From Actinomycetes bacterium (GTDB lineage: Bacteria; Actinomycetota; Acidimicrobiia; Acidimicrobiales; RAAP-2), in contig JAKATH010000002.1 in the NCBI GenBank assembly GCA_021828055.1, positions 1 through 64,000 of the forward strand: 64,000 nucleotides of DNA, written 5' to 3'. The notes beneath the pieces are model-generated. The model saw only the letters and a list, made by a program, of their open reading frames with translations, ran no database searches and was not told the origin of the DNA. Positions 18,136-26,605 of the stretch are shown here, piece by piece. Made by a program: the position numbers and the translations under genes. Every line of letters starts with the position of its first letter. The first letter of the stretch is position 1.

Positions 18136-19623
18136 TCAGCCGAAGGGGTTCGCGAGGGGGTGGGCGATGTCGAGGAACAGCGCAGACCCCACGACCACCA
18201 GCAGAAGGGCCATGAACGCGTACGCGACGGGCAGGAGCTTGGAGACGTCCGCCCGGTAGTACGGCTTCCCCCTGCGGGTCCGGATCCGCTCGTAGACGGC
18301 GATCGCGACGTGGCCGCCGTCGAGCGGCAGCATCGGGAGCATGTTCAAGAGGCCGAGCCCGATGTTGAGCGCGATGAGGATGGAGAGGAAGTAGTACGCC
18401 CCTTTCGCCTCCGCCTGGGTCGCCAGCCGGCCGACCCCGACGAGCGAGAGGATCCGGTTCGACCGGGCCGGGTTGGCCGAGGCCTTTTCCGCCGCCTTGG
18501 TGCTCGCCACCTGGTGGAACAGCGAGCTGAGGCCACCGGGCGAGAACACGGTGCCGAGCCCGACCACGGTGAGCCGCGTGATGTCGCCCACGTCCCTCCC
18601 CGCCCAGGCGAGCGCCTGGTACGGGTTCTGAGTGGTGAAGGCCGGCGCGACGCCGACCTCGACGCCGATCAGCCACTGGCTCGTCCCCGCCGCCTTGCCT
18701 GCCCCCGTGCCCAGCACCTCCTTGCCCGCTGTCCTGCCGGACGTGATCGTGTGGCCCGCCTCCGGTTGCACGGTGAGCCTGGAACGGCGCCCGCCGCGCT
18801 CGACGACGAGACGGACCGCATGCCCCTTCGACGCCTTGATGGCCTGCGACAGCTGTGTGGTCGTGGTCACGCTCTCGCCGTCCACGGATAGGACCGTGTC
18901 GCCGGCCTTCATCCCGGCGAGCTGCGCCGCGGTCTCGCGGTGCCCCGCCCAGCGCGTGAACCCGCTGACCGTGACCTGTGTGCCAGTCGGGATGCCGATC
19001 GCGATGGCGAGCACGATCCCGAGGACCAGCGCGATCACGTAGTGCATGATCGACCCGGCGCTCGCGACGAGGACCCGGCGGCGGAAGGGCTGCTGGCGAT
19101 AGGTGCGGGCCTCGTCGGCGGGGTCCAGCTGCTCGAGGTTGGTCATCCCGGGGATCTTCACGTAGGCCCCCACGAGGATCGGCTTCACGCCGTAGTCGGT
19201 CTCGCCCCTCCGCACCGACCACAGCCGCGGCCCGAACCCGATGAAGAACTCGGTCACCTTCATGTGGCTCCACTTCGCCGTCAGGTAGTGACCCAGCTCG
19301 TGGAGGGCGACGACGGCGACGAGGGCGACGACGAAGATGAGGAGGGGCCCGAGCCCCGCCGCGAGGAGCGCCGCGACGATCAGCGCGACGGCCACCGTCA
19401 GGCGCAGGATCGCCCGGCGCGTCCCGCCGTTCGGGGACGGGCCGGGAGACGCCCCGGGGCCGGAGCCGGGAGACGCACCGGAGCCGGGAGACGCACCGGA
19501 GCCGGAGCCGGGAGACGCACCGGAGCCGGGAGACGCCCCGGGGCCGGAGCCGGGAGACGCCCCGGAGCCGGGCATGCCGGCGGGCTCCTCTGTCGGTCCC
19601 GGAAAGCCGGGCGCCCTGCTCAC
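18136..19623 (-). CDS. rseP: Site-2 zinc protease, RseP/RasP family
   Basis: This intramembrane M50 metalloprotease cleaves transmembrane substrates such as anti-sigma factors. The 495-residue protein has the zinc motif H-E-L-G-H at residues 108-112 in the first membrane helix, a periplasmic PDZ domain (A-G-M-K-A-G-D-T-V-L-S-V-D-G) and the second motif L-P-L-D-G-G-H near residue 430. Residues 17-62 are Gly/Ser/Ala/Pro repeats encoded by tandem DNA repeats, ahead of the first helix. Its start overlaps the dxr stop by four bases. The dxr-rseP-ispG order is conserved in actinobacteria. Confidence 0.93.
   Translation of the reverse strand: MSRAPGFPGPTEEPAGMPGSGASPGSGPGASPGSGASPGSGSGASPGSGASPGSGPGASPGPSPNGGTRRAILRLTVAVALIVAALLAAGLGPLLIFVVALVAVVALHELGHYLTAKWSHMKVTEFFIGFGPRLWSVRRGETDYGVKPILVGAYVKIPGMTNLEQLDPADEARTYRQQPFRRRVLVASAGSIMHYVIALVLGIVLAIAIGIPTGTQVTVSGFTRWAGHRETAAQLAGMKAGDTVLSVDGESVTTTTQLSQAIKASKGHAVRLVVERGGRRSRLTVQPEAGHTITSGRTAGKEVLGTGAGKAAGTSQWLIGVEVGVAPAFTTQNPYQALAWAGRDVGDITRLTVVGLGTVFSPGGLSSLFHQVASTKAAEKASANPARSNRILSLVGVGRLATQAEAKGAYYFLSILIALNIGLGLLNMLPMLPLDGGHVAIAVYERIRTRRGKPYYRADVSKLLPVAYAFMALLLVVVGSALFLDIAHPLANPFG
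19442..19575. repeat. In-frame tandem repeats at rseP 5' end
   Basis: Short repeats built from CCGGAGCCGGGAGACGC encode the Gly-Ser-Gly-Ala-Ser-Pro tract of the site-2 protease. Copies alternate with CCGGGGCCGGAGCCGGG variants. They stay in frame and add about 45 cytoplasmic residues. Confidence 0.85.
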
Positions 19624-20921
19624 ACGGCCGCCAGTCGGCGTTCCACGGCGTCCGCCGCGAGCGCACGGGCTCGGCGGTCGGCCTCCAGCACGTCGCCGAC
19701 GGAGAGCAGCGGCTCGCCGTCGCAGCGGTCGAGCACCGCGGCGTCGACGTCAGCGATGCCGAGCCAGTCGAGCCGACCGTCGAGGAAAGCGGCGACCGCC
19801 ACCTCGTTGGCGGCGTTCAGCCAGGCGGGCGCAGGCCCGGCCGCCCGCCCTGCCGCGTAGGCGAGGTCGAGGCAGGGGAAAGCCGCCCGGTCCGGCTGCT
19901 CGAATTCCAGGGACAGGGGCACGTTCCAGTCGATCGCGCCAAACGCGTGGTCGAGCCGCTCCGGCCACCCCAGCGCGTAGCCGATCGGGAGCCGCATGTC
20001 GGGCAGCGACAGCTGCGCGATGGTCGAGCCGTCGACCAGCTCGACCATCGAGTGGACCACCGACTGGGGGTGGACGACGACGTCGATCCGGTCGTAGGGG
20101 AGGCCAAAGAGCTCGTGCGCCTCGATCACCTCGAGGCCCTTGTTCATGAGCGTCGACGAGTCGATCGTGATCTTGGGGCCCATGGTCCAGGTCGGATGGC
20201 TGAGCGCGTCGGCGACGCCGACGGACTCGAGCTCGGCGCGCGTGCGGCCGCGGAACGGGCCGCCCGAAGCCGTGACCCAAAGTCGCGCCACCGACGGGTA
20301 CGGGGCGGGGCCGGCAGCCCTGCCGTCGGCCTCGGCGCCTCCGGCCGGGTCCACGCCCTCCGTCCCGCCGGCGCGCGCGGGAACCGGGTCAACCGGGTCT
20401 CCGGGCCCCACCCAGCCCCTCCCGTCCGCGCGGGGCTGGCGCACCTCGACGACGGAGAGGCACTGGTGGATCGCGCAGTGCTCGGAGTCCACGGGGACGA
20501 TCTGGGCGCCGTGCGTGCGCCGGGCGGGCTGGACGACCGGAGCCCCGGCGATGAGGGACTCCTTGTTCGCCAGCGCGAGGCGACGCCCGGCGCGGAGCGC
20601 CGCGAGGGTGACCGGCAGGCCGGCGAACCCCACGACCGCGTTCAGCACGACGTCGGCCGCCTCTGCTGCGGCCACGAGCCCCTCGGGGCCGCAGAGGAGC
20701 TCCGTGCGCGCCGGAAGCAGTGGCTCGAGCCGTCGCGCGGCATCGGCGTCGCCGACCGCGACGAGCTCCGGGCGGAGCCGGCGCGCCTGGTCGGCGAGGA
20801 CCTCCACCGAGCCGCGTGCGGCGATCGCGACGACCCGGTAGCGGTCAGGGGCGGCCTCGACCACGTCGACGGCCTGGGTCCCGATGGACCCCGTCGATCC
20901 CACCAGGCTCACGGTCTGCAT
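19620..20921 (-). CDS. dxr: 1-deoxy-D-xylulose 5-phosphate reductoisomerase
   Basis: DXR commits carbon to the MEP pathway, turning DXP into MEP with NADPH. The protein has the NADPH motif G-S-T-G-S-I-G-T-Q (residues 8-16), A-N-K-E-S (118-122), D-S-E-H-C-A-I-H-Q (145-153), and T-A-S-G-G-P-F-R then M-G-P-K-I-T-I-D-S-S-T-L-M-N-K-G. At 433 residues it is about 45 longer than usual. The excess is a Gly/Pro/Ala-rich insert at roughly residues 157-208, between the metal-binding SEH segment and the TASGGPFR flap. All key residues are present, so activity is expected. Confidence 0.95.
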   Translation of the reverse strand: MQTVSLVGSTGSIGTQAVDVVEAAPDRYRVVAIAARGSVEVLADQARRLRPELVAVGDADAARRLEPLLPARTELLCGPEGLVAAAEAADVVLNAVVGFAGLPVTLAALRAGRRLALANKESLIAGAPVVQPARRTHGAQIVPVDSEHCAIHQCLSVVEVRQPRADGRGWVGPGDPVDPVPARAGGTEGVDPAGGAEADGRAAGPAPYPSVARLWVTASGGPFRGRTRAELESVGVADALSHPTWTMGPKITIDSSTLMNKGLEVIEAHELFGLPYDRIDVVVHPQSVVHSMVELVDGSTIAQLSLPDMRLPIGYALGWPERLDHAFGAIDWNVPLSLEFEQPDRAAFPCLDLAYAAGRAAGPAPAWLNAANEVAVAAFLDGRLDWLGIADVDAAVLDRCDGEPLLSVGDVLEADRRARALAADAVERRLAAV

Positions 20922-20975
20922 CGGCCAGAAAGCATGCCACCGGACACGCCTCCCGGGTCGCCGCGCCGGCCGCGG

Positions 20976-22886
20976 TCAGCCGTGGCCGAAGGCGCGGACC
21001 AGGTAGTAGGTGGCCGGGAGCACGAAGAGCAGCCCGTCGACCCGGTCGAGCAGGCCCCCGTGCCCCGGGAGGACCCGCCCCATGTCCTTCAGGCCGAGCT
21101 CGCGCTTCACGAGCGACTCGCAGAGGTCGCCGATCGGGCTCACGACCGCGACCACGACCCCCAGCACCGCCGCTTCCCCGAGCGTCCAGGGATGCACGAG
21201 ACGGACGACCACGACGGCGAAGACGATCGCGCCGGCCGCACCGCCGAGCACGCCTTCCCACGTCTTGCCCGGGCTCACGGCGCTCAGGGGGTGGCGACCC
21301 ACCCACGCACCGGCGACGAGCGCACCGACGTCGTAGGCGACAACGGCGATCAGCGCACCGAGCAGGTACGCGATGCCCGTGCGGTTCGGGAACAGCGAGG
21401 GCGCGAGCAAAAGCGCTGCGAACGAGCCGAAGATCCCGACCCAGGAGAACACGAGGAGGGTGGCCGCGGTGCTCCGCACCGGCTCGGCGCGGCGGTCCAC
21501 GCCGACGAGGTGCCACAGGATCGTCGCGGCGAACAGCAGGACGGCGACGACCGGCAGCGCGGCGAATGGCTCGTCGTAGCTGCCGACGATGACCCCGGCG
21601 ACCGCGACGAGCCCGAGCAACGTCGCCGGGCGGTACGTGCGGCGGAACGCCGCGTACGCCTCGACCGCCGCGGCCACGAGGACCACCGTGACGACGACCA
21701 TCGACGGCACGGTCCCGAAGTGGAAGGCGATCAGCGCGGCGCCGCCGATCACGAGGCCGCTCGCGATGGCGGCGGGGATGTTGCGCCCGGCACGCTGGGA
21801 GAGGGGGTCCTCGCCGCGCCGAGGCACTCCGGGCGGCCGGGTGCCCGGTCCCGGGCGGCGCGCGCCCGCGCGTGCCGGGCGGGACGCGGCCACGGGCGCA
21901 CCTGCCGCGCCGACGGCGGCGGCGGCCGCGTCGGCCGCGACGGCGGCGGCGTCGGCGTGCTCCCCCCGCCGGCGAGCGCGCAGCCACGTGGGTGCGGCCC
22001 GGGCGCGCCCGCGCTCGCGGGGCGTGCGCGCGAGGGAGGGGCCGACGTCGCCCGCCCCTCCCTCGACCTCTGCGGCCGCCTCGTCTCGATCCTCCAGGTC
22101 CACGACGTGCTCGAGGGGGCCTCTTGGACCGTCGGGACCCTGAAGCTCGAGCGGCGTCGCCGGCTCGCCGGCGATGCCGTCGGCGTCTTCGGCTCCTGCC
22201 CCGGCGGCGGTGCTCCCGGGTGCCCCGGCGGCGGTGCTCCCGGGTGCCCCGGCGGCGGCGGCTGTCCCGGCATTCCGACCCCGTTCCGAGTGGGCCGGGG
22301 CCGGGGTGACGAAGAGCTCGTCGGTCGCCAGGTCGTCGAGCTCGCCGGCGGAGCCGCCGCGGCCCTCGCCCGGCGTGCCGCCGGTGGCAGCGCCGCCCAG
22401 GTCGAAGCTCCAAGGCTGGCGCTCCTCCTCGCCCGCCTCGGCGAGAAGGCTCGGCACGGCGTCGTGGCCCGCCAACAGCGACGGGGCCAGCGGCTCCGCC
22501 TCCTCCCAGTCGCGCCGCTCCTCGCGCCAGGTCGGCTCGGGCAACGACGCCCAGGGGTCGCCGCCCTCGGGCTCTTCGCCGCGGGAGAGGACGGCGGGGA
22601 TCTCTCCGGTCGGAGCGTCCGTCCAGTGCAGGAGCAGCGGTTCCGCAGGCGCCGCAGCGTCCTGCGGGCCCGATTCCTCGTCCGCCGCGCCGTCATGGCC
22701 GGGCTCCGTCCCGGCACCCTCCTGCGCCTGTGCGTCGGCCCCCAGGGCGGCCTCCTGGACGGCCCCCCCGGCGCGCTCCGCCCCGACGATCCGCACCTGC
22801 TCGGTGCGAGGGGCCAGCCGAGCGCCGTCGAGCTCGTGCGGGTCCTCGTGGGTTGTGCTGCTTGTCATGACGTCCGTTGTCACCAC
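20976..22886 (-). CDS. cdsA: Phosphatidate cytidylyltransferase with long N-terminal extension
   Basis: CdsA makes CDP-diacylglycerol for phospholipid synthesis in the membrane. The C-terminal 270 residues hold about eight membrane helices and the family signature S-L-V-K-R-E-L-G-L-K-D-M-G-R, then G-H-G-G-L-L-D-R. The first 365 or so residues are an acidic, Ala/Gly/Pro-rich extension with no recognisable domain, ending in a basic stretch before the first helix. It includes W-T-D-A-P-T-G-E-I-P and short tandem G-A-P-G-S-T-A-A units. The full frame starts at 22886; a later start cannot be excluded, but the extension uses normal codons. Confidence 0.9.
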   Translation of the reverse strand: MVTTDVMTSSTTHEDPHELDGARLAPRTEQVRIVGAERAGGAVQEAALGADAQAQEGAGTEPGHDGAADEESGPQDAAAPAEPLLLHWTDAPTGEIPAVLSRGEEPEGGDPWASLPEPTWREERRDWEEAEPLAPSLLAGHDAVPSLLAEAGEEERQPWSFDLGGAATGGTPGEGRGGSAGELDDLATDELFVTPAPAHSERGRNAGTAAAAGAPGSTAAGAPGSTAAGAGAEDADGIAGEPATPLELQGPDGPRGPLEHVVDLEDRDEAAAEVEGGAGDVGPSLARTPRERGRARAAPTWLRARRRGEHADAAAVAADAAAAAVGAAGAPVAASRPARAGARRPGPGTRPPGVPRRGEDPLSQRAGRNIPAAIASGLVIGGAALIAFHFGTVPSMVVVTVVLVAAAVEAYAAFRRTYRPATLLGLVAVAGVIVGSYDEPFAALPVVAVLLFAATILWHLVGVDRRAEPVRSTAATLLVFSWVGIFGSFAALLLAPSLFPNRTGIAYLLGALIAVVAYDVGALVAGAWVGRHPLSAVSPGKTWEGVLGGAAGAIVFAVVVVRLVHPWTLGEAAVLGVVVAVVSPIGDLCESLVKRELGLKDMGRVLPGHGGLLDRVDGLLFVLPATYYLVRAFGHG

Positions 22887-22957
22887 ATCCCCCCGCTCCG
22901 GGGCATGCCCCGCCTCTCGTCGTCTTCGCGGGGCGCGACGCCCCGGCTGCAGGCCGC

Positions 22958-23530
22958 TCAGACCTCGAGCAGCTCCTTCTCCTTGTGAGCCACCAGCTGG
23001 TCGACCGCCGCCACCTGCTGGTGCGTCACCTTCTCGACCTCCCTCTCCACCCTGTCCAGCTCGTCGGACGAGATGGACCCGTCCCTCTCGAGCGCCTCCA
23101 GCTCGTGGCGCGTCGCCCGTCGGAGGTTGCGGATCGCGACCCGTCCTTCCTCAGCCTTGTGGCGGACCACCTTCACGAGCTCCTTGCGCCGCTCCTCGGT
23201 GAGGGGTGGAAAGGCGAGGCGGATCACGGTGCCGTCGTTCGACGGGTTGATGCCGAGGTCCGACCCCTGGATCGCTCGTTCGATCGCGGTCAAGGAGCCC
23301 TTGTCGTAGGGAGAGACCACGAGCAGCATCGGGTCTGGCACGGTGAAGCCCGCGATCTGCCGGAGCGGCGTCGGCGTCCCGTAGTAGTCGACGGCAAGGT
23401 GCTCGACCAGGGCCGGGGACGCCCGGCCGGTCCGGACGGCGGAGAACTCGTTGCGAACGTGGTCGACGGCCTTTGCCATCTTGTCGCGGGCTTCCTCCAC
23501 GACCACTTCGACAAGGTCGTCGCCCATCAT
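22958..23530 (-). CDS. frr: Ribosome recycling factor
   Basis: RRF works with EF-G to split post-termination ribosomes. The 190-residue protein shows the family pattern: V-R-T-G-R-A-S-P-A-L-V-E, Y-Y-G-T-P-T-P-L-R-Q-I-A, I-N-P-S-N-D-G-T-V-I-R-L and the coiled-coil end with V-R-N-L-R-R. The ATG at 23530 overlaps the pyrH stop by four bases. It continues the rpsB-tsf-pyrH-frr-cdsA order. Confidence 0.97.
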   Translation of the reverse strand: MMGDDLVEVVVEEARDKMAKAVDHVRNEFSAVRTGRASPALVEHLAVDYYGTPTPLRQIAGFTVPDPMLLVVSPYDKGSLTAIERAIQGSDLGINPSNDGTVIRLAFPPLTEERRKELVKVVRHKAEEGRVAIRNLRRATRHELEALERDGSISSDELDRVEREVEKVTHQQVAAVDQLVAHKEKELLEV

Positions 23531-24246
23531 CGGACAAGCGTACCGATCCGCTCGCCGCCGAGCACCCGCCGGAGATTGCCCGGTTCCATGAGGTCGAAGA
23601 CCAGGACGGGCAGGTCGTTGTCCTTGCAGAACGTGATCGCGGTCAGGTCCATGACACGGAGGTCCTTGGCGATGACCTCCATGAAGGAGACCTCTTCGTA
23701 GCGCGTCGCGGATGGCTCGGTCCGCGGGTCCGCGCTGTACACGCCGTCCACCCCGCCGTGAGTCCCCTTGAGGAGCAGCTCCGCCTCCATCTCCGCCGCG
23801 CGCAGCGCGGCGGAGGTGTCGGTCGTGAAGTACGGATTGCCCATGCCTGCGGCGAAGATGACGACACGTCCCTTCTCGAGATGCCGGATCGCGCGGCGTC
23901 GGATGTACGGCTCGGCCACTTCGGCCATGTGCACGGCGGTCAGCACCCGCGTCGGCTGGTCGCGGTGCTCGAGGGCGTCCTGGAGCGCGAGCGCGTTGAT
24001 CACCGTGCCGAGCATGCCCATCGCGTCCGAGGTGGCCCGCTCCATCCCCGCTCCCGCGCCCGTCGTCCCGCGCCAGATGTTGCCGCCGCCGACCATGACG
24101 GCAAGCTGGAGATGGAGCTCGCCGAGCGCCTCGGCGATCTCGCCGGCGATCCTCTCGACGACCGACGCGTCGATGGTCTCGTCCGACGCGGACGATGCAA
24201 GGGCCTCGCCCGACATCTTGAGGACGAGACGTCTGGGTTCACCCAT
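23527..24246 (-). CDS. pyrH: UMP kinase
   Basis: PyrH phosphorylates UMP to UDP and, in bacteria, is a hexameric enzyme of the amino acid kinase fold. The 239 residues include V-L-K-M-S-G-E-A-L at the start, V-G-G-G-N-I-W-R-G, the G-M-L-G-T-V-I-N-A-L-A-L segment, D-T-S-A-A-L-R-A and the final V-F-D-L. It lies between tsf and frr with normal length. Confidence 0.97.
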   Translation of the reverse strand: MGEPRRLVLKMSGEALASSASDETIDASVVERIAGEIAEALGELHLQLAVMVGGGNIWRGTTGAGAGMERATSDAMGMLGTVINALALQDALEHRDQPTRVLTAVHMAEVAEPYIRRRAIRHLEKGRVVIFAAGMGNPYFTTDTSAALRAAEMEAELLLKGTHGGVDGVYSADPRTEPSATRYEEVSFMEVIAKDLRVMDLTAITFCKDNDLPVLVFDLMEPGNLRRVLGGERIGTLVR

Positions 24247-24288
24247 GACGGGCGGGGCCCCCGATCCTCGAGGACGCGGCCGGCGCGC

Positions 24289-25083
24289 TCAGGAGCCGAC
24301 CACCACCTGCGCGAACTGCACCACGGACGCCGGGCCGAGAAGGTCGGAGATCGACCTCTTCTCGTCGCGGACGTAGGGCTGCTCGAGGAGCACGCGCTCT
24401 TTGAACCACCCGCTCATCCGGCCCTCCACCACCTTCGGCAAGGAGGCTTCGGGCTTCCCCTCGTGACGGGAGATCTGCTCGACCGTCGCCCGCTCCGCCG
24501 CGACCTCGGCCTCGGGGACGTCCTCCCTGCGCAGGTACGAGGGCCGCGCGAAGGCGACGTGCACGGCGACCTCGTGCGCGAGCTCCTGGGCGCCCCCCTC
24601 GAGGAGCACGATGACCGCGTTCACCCCGCGGCCGGACTGCTGGTGGACGTAGGTGTCCAGGACCTGCCCCTCACCGCTCTCGAGGCGCACGACCCGGCCG
24701 ACCGAGATGTTCTCCTGGAGCGACGTGCGGAGCTGGTCGATCTCGCCCTGACGCTCGGCGACGGACTCCTCCCCCTTCGCCGCGACGAACGCGGCCAGAT
24801 CGTCGACCAGCGAGACGAACTCGGGCGACTTCGCCACGAAGTCCGTCTCGCACCTGAGCTCCACGATGGCGGCGCTCGACCCCTGACGGACCGCGGCGAC
24901 CGCGCCTTGCGACGCGTCGCGCTCGCCGCCGGCGCCGGCCTTCGCCAGCCCCTTCACACGGAGCCACTGTATGGCGTCCTCGGCGACGCCACCGGTCTCT
25001 TCGAGAGCACGCTTGGCGTCCAGCATGCCCACGCCGGCGAGCCGCCGGAGCGTTTGGACGTCCTTGGCACTGAACTCGGACAC
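24289..25083 (-). CDS. tsf: Elongation factor Ts
   Basis: EF-Ts is the nucleotide exchange factor for EF-Tu. The 264-residue protein starts S-A-K-D-V-Q-T-L-R-R with the G-V-G-M-L-D-A-K-R-A-L contact segment and has the core motif E-T-D-F-V-A-K-S-P-E-F, followed by the dimerisation-type domain and H-E-G-K-P-E. It follows rpsB with a three-base gap, so the two are co-transcribed. Confidence 0.96.
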   Translation of the reverse strand: MSEFSAKDVQTLRRLAGVGMLDAKRALEETGGVAEDAIQWLRVKGLAKAGAGGERDASQGAVAAVRQGSSAAIVELRCETDFVAKSPEFVSLVDDLAAFVAAKGEESVAERQGEIDQLRTSLQENISVGRVVRLESGEGQVLDTYVHQQSGRGVNAVIVLLEGGAQELAHEVAVHVAFARPSYLRREDVPEAEVAAERATVEQISRHEGKPEASLPKVVEGRMSGWFKERVLLEQPYVRDEKRSISDLLGPASVVQFAQVVVGS

Positions 25084-25086
25084 TTC

Positions 25087-26202
25087 TCAGGCCTCCGTGG
25101 TGATCGAGGTGTGATCGGCTCCGGCGCGCTCGGGTGCGGTCACCGGCTCGGTGGCCGCGGCTCCGGCGCGCTCGGGTGCGGTCACCGGCTCGGTGGCCGC
25201 GGCTCCGGCGCGCTCGGCCTGGGTGGCGCCTGTGGCCGCGGCTCCGGCGCGCTCGGCCTGGGTGGCGCCTGTGGCCGCGGCTCCGGCGCGCTCGGGTGCG
25301 GTCACCGGCTCGGTGGACGGCTCGGTGGACGGCTCGGTGGACCCGGGCGGCGGCGCCGGGTCAGCCTGCGCAGATGCGTACGCGGGCTCGACTGGTGTCT
25401 CGCGGGGCGGGGCGGGATGCGAGGCGTCGACGTTCGCCCGCGGGCGCGGGCGCGGCGGCGCCGGTGCCGAGGGAGCGCCTCCGCTGGCCTCTGGGCGCGT
25501 CGGCGCGGGCCGGCGCGACGCCATCCACCGTCCCTCTGCGACGGCGTCGGCGACGACGCGGCACATGAGCGACGCCGACCGGATGGCATCGTCGTTCCCC
25601 GGGATCACGTAGTCGATGACGTCCGGGTCGCAGTTGGTGTCGACGACCGCCACCACCGGGAGCCGCAGCTTGTTGGCCTCCGTGACGGCGATGTGCTCCT
25701 TCTTCGTGTCCACCACGAAGATGGCGTCCGGCAGTCGGTCGAGGCCGCTGATGCCGCCAAGGTTCCTCGTGAGCTTCTCCAGCTCGCGCACGTGGCGGAG
25801 CGCCTCCCTCTTGGGCATCCCGTCGAAGTCACCGGCCGCCTGCATCGTGCGCAGGTCCTGCATCCGCTTCACGCGGGACGAGACCGTGGCGAAGTTGGTC
25901 AGCATCCCGCCGAGCCAGCGCTGGTTCACGTAGGGCATCCCGCAGGCCGTCGCGAAGTCGGCGATCGGACCCTGCGCCTGCTTCTTGGTCCCGACGAACA
26001 GGATGTGGCCGCCGCCGGCCACGAGATCGCGTACGAAGCCGTACGCGACCTCGATCCCTACGAGCGACTTGTGGAGGTCGACGAGGTAGATGCCATTGCG
26101 CTCGCCGAGGATGTAGCGGCGCATCTTGGGGTTCCAGCGACGCGTCTGATGGCCGAAGTGGACTCCGGCGTCCAGCAGCTGCCGCATCGTGACGACGGCC
26201 AT
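25087..26202 (-). CDS. rpsB: 30S ribosomal protein S2 with repeat-rich C-terminal tail
   Basis: S2 is a late-binding 30S protein. The first 230 residues are typical: [35 protein letters not shown] and D-A-I-F-V-V-D-T. The remaining 140 residues are an unusual Ala/Pro/Glu/Thr extension, ending in tandem [11 protein letters not shown] and A-Q-E-R-A-G type units. GGAGGAAG precedes the ATG. A structured leader lies upstream. Confidence 0.96.
   Translation of the reverse strand: MAVVTMRQLLDAGVHFGHQTRRWNPKMRRYILGERNGIYLVDLHKSLVGIEVAYGFVRDLVAGGGHILFVGTKKQAQGPIADFATACGMPYVNQRWLGGMLTNFATVSSRVKRMQDLRTMQAAGDFDGMPKREALRHVRELEKLTRNLGGISGLDRLPDAIFVVDTKKEHIAVTEANKLRLPVVAVVDTNCDPDVIDYVIPGNDDAIRSASLMCRVVADAVAEGRWMASRRPAPTRPEASGGAPSAPAPPRPRPRANVDASHPAPPRETPVEPAYASAQADPAPPPGSTEPSTEPSTEPVTAPERAGAAATGATQAERAGAAATGATQAERAGAAATEPVTAPERAGAAATEPVTAPERAGADHTSITTEA
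25112..25335. repeat. In-frame tandem repeats in the rpsB 3' end
   Basis: Units of about 33 to 36 bases built on GGCTCCGGCGCGCTCGG are repeated at least six times, alternating two spacer types (GGTGCGGTCACCGGCTCGG and CCTGGGTGGCGCC). They encode the low-complexity tail of S2 and preserve its frame. Confidence 0.88.
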
Positions 26203-26327
26203 GCAGGTCTTCCTCCAGTCGGTTGCACTTCCCCGTGCGCAGCACCCCTTCGGGGCGACCGTGGAACGCGCTCGGGTGCAGGATCAGTTGCTCGTACGGA
26301 GCCCGCCGGAGCGGCGGGCAACGAGCA
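26203..26327 (-). promoter_or_regulatory. Structured 5' leader of rpsB-tsf
   Basis: Close to the predicted transcript start are nested complementary arms: an outer 7-bp stem (26289-26295 with 26321-26327) around an inner GCCCGCC/GGCGGGC stem (26301-26307 with 26313-26319, five-base loop). S2 regulates its own leader in E. coli, so a similar role is plausible here but not shown. The outer arm may partly precede the start site. Confidence 0.45.
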
Positions 26328-26333
26328 GGATAC
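26328..26333 (-). promoter_or_regulatory. Predicted -10 box of rpsB
   Basis: TATCCT on the minus strand lies between the rpsB leader hairpin and the tandem repeat array. The predicted start near 26320 gives a leader of about 118 bases. Confidence 0.5.
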
Positions 26334-26366
26334 CCGCTGGCGCGCCGGCCGGGCCACCCCGTGGCC

Positions 26367-26571
26367 CGAGGCGCCGGCGACCGTGTGACCCGAGGCGCCG
26401 GCGACCGTGTGACCCGAGGCGCCGGCGACCGTGTGACCCGAGGCGCCGGTCGGGCCGCCCCGTTGCCCGAGGCGCCGGTCGGGCCGCCCCGTTGCCCGAG
26501 GCGCCGGCGACCGTGTGACCCGAGGCGCCGGTCGGGCCGCCCCGTTGCCCGAGGCGCCGGCGACTGCAGCC
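26367..26571. repeat. Mosaic tandem array of 24- and 29-bp units
   Basis: Two unit types share the start CGAGGCGCCGG and then diverge. Type A (24 bp, ending CGACCGTGTGACC) occurs at 26367, 26391, 26415 and 26497. Type B (29 bp, ending CCGCCCCGTTGCC) occurs at 26439, 26468 and 26521. A truncated unit ends the array. The order is A-A-A-B-B-A-B-end, with copies identical. The array fills the spacer between the recombinase gene and the rpsB promoter. No unique spacers are present, so it is not CRISPR. Confidence 0.93.
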
Positions 26572-26605
26572 GCCCGGCGCTCGCGGACGCGCCGGCGGGT
26601 CGAGG

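Noticed and set aside
19947-22988. 1013-residue plus-strand ORF opposite dxr and cdsA
   Set aside because: It spans two clear minus-strand genes and their spacer and has no recognisable domain.
26367-26571. Possible CRISPR array
   Set aside because: Units follow each other directly with no unique spacers, and no cas genes are present.
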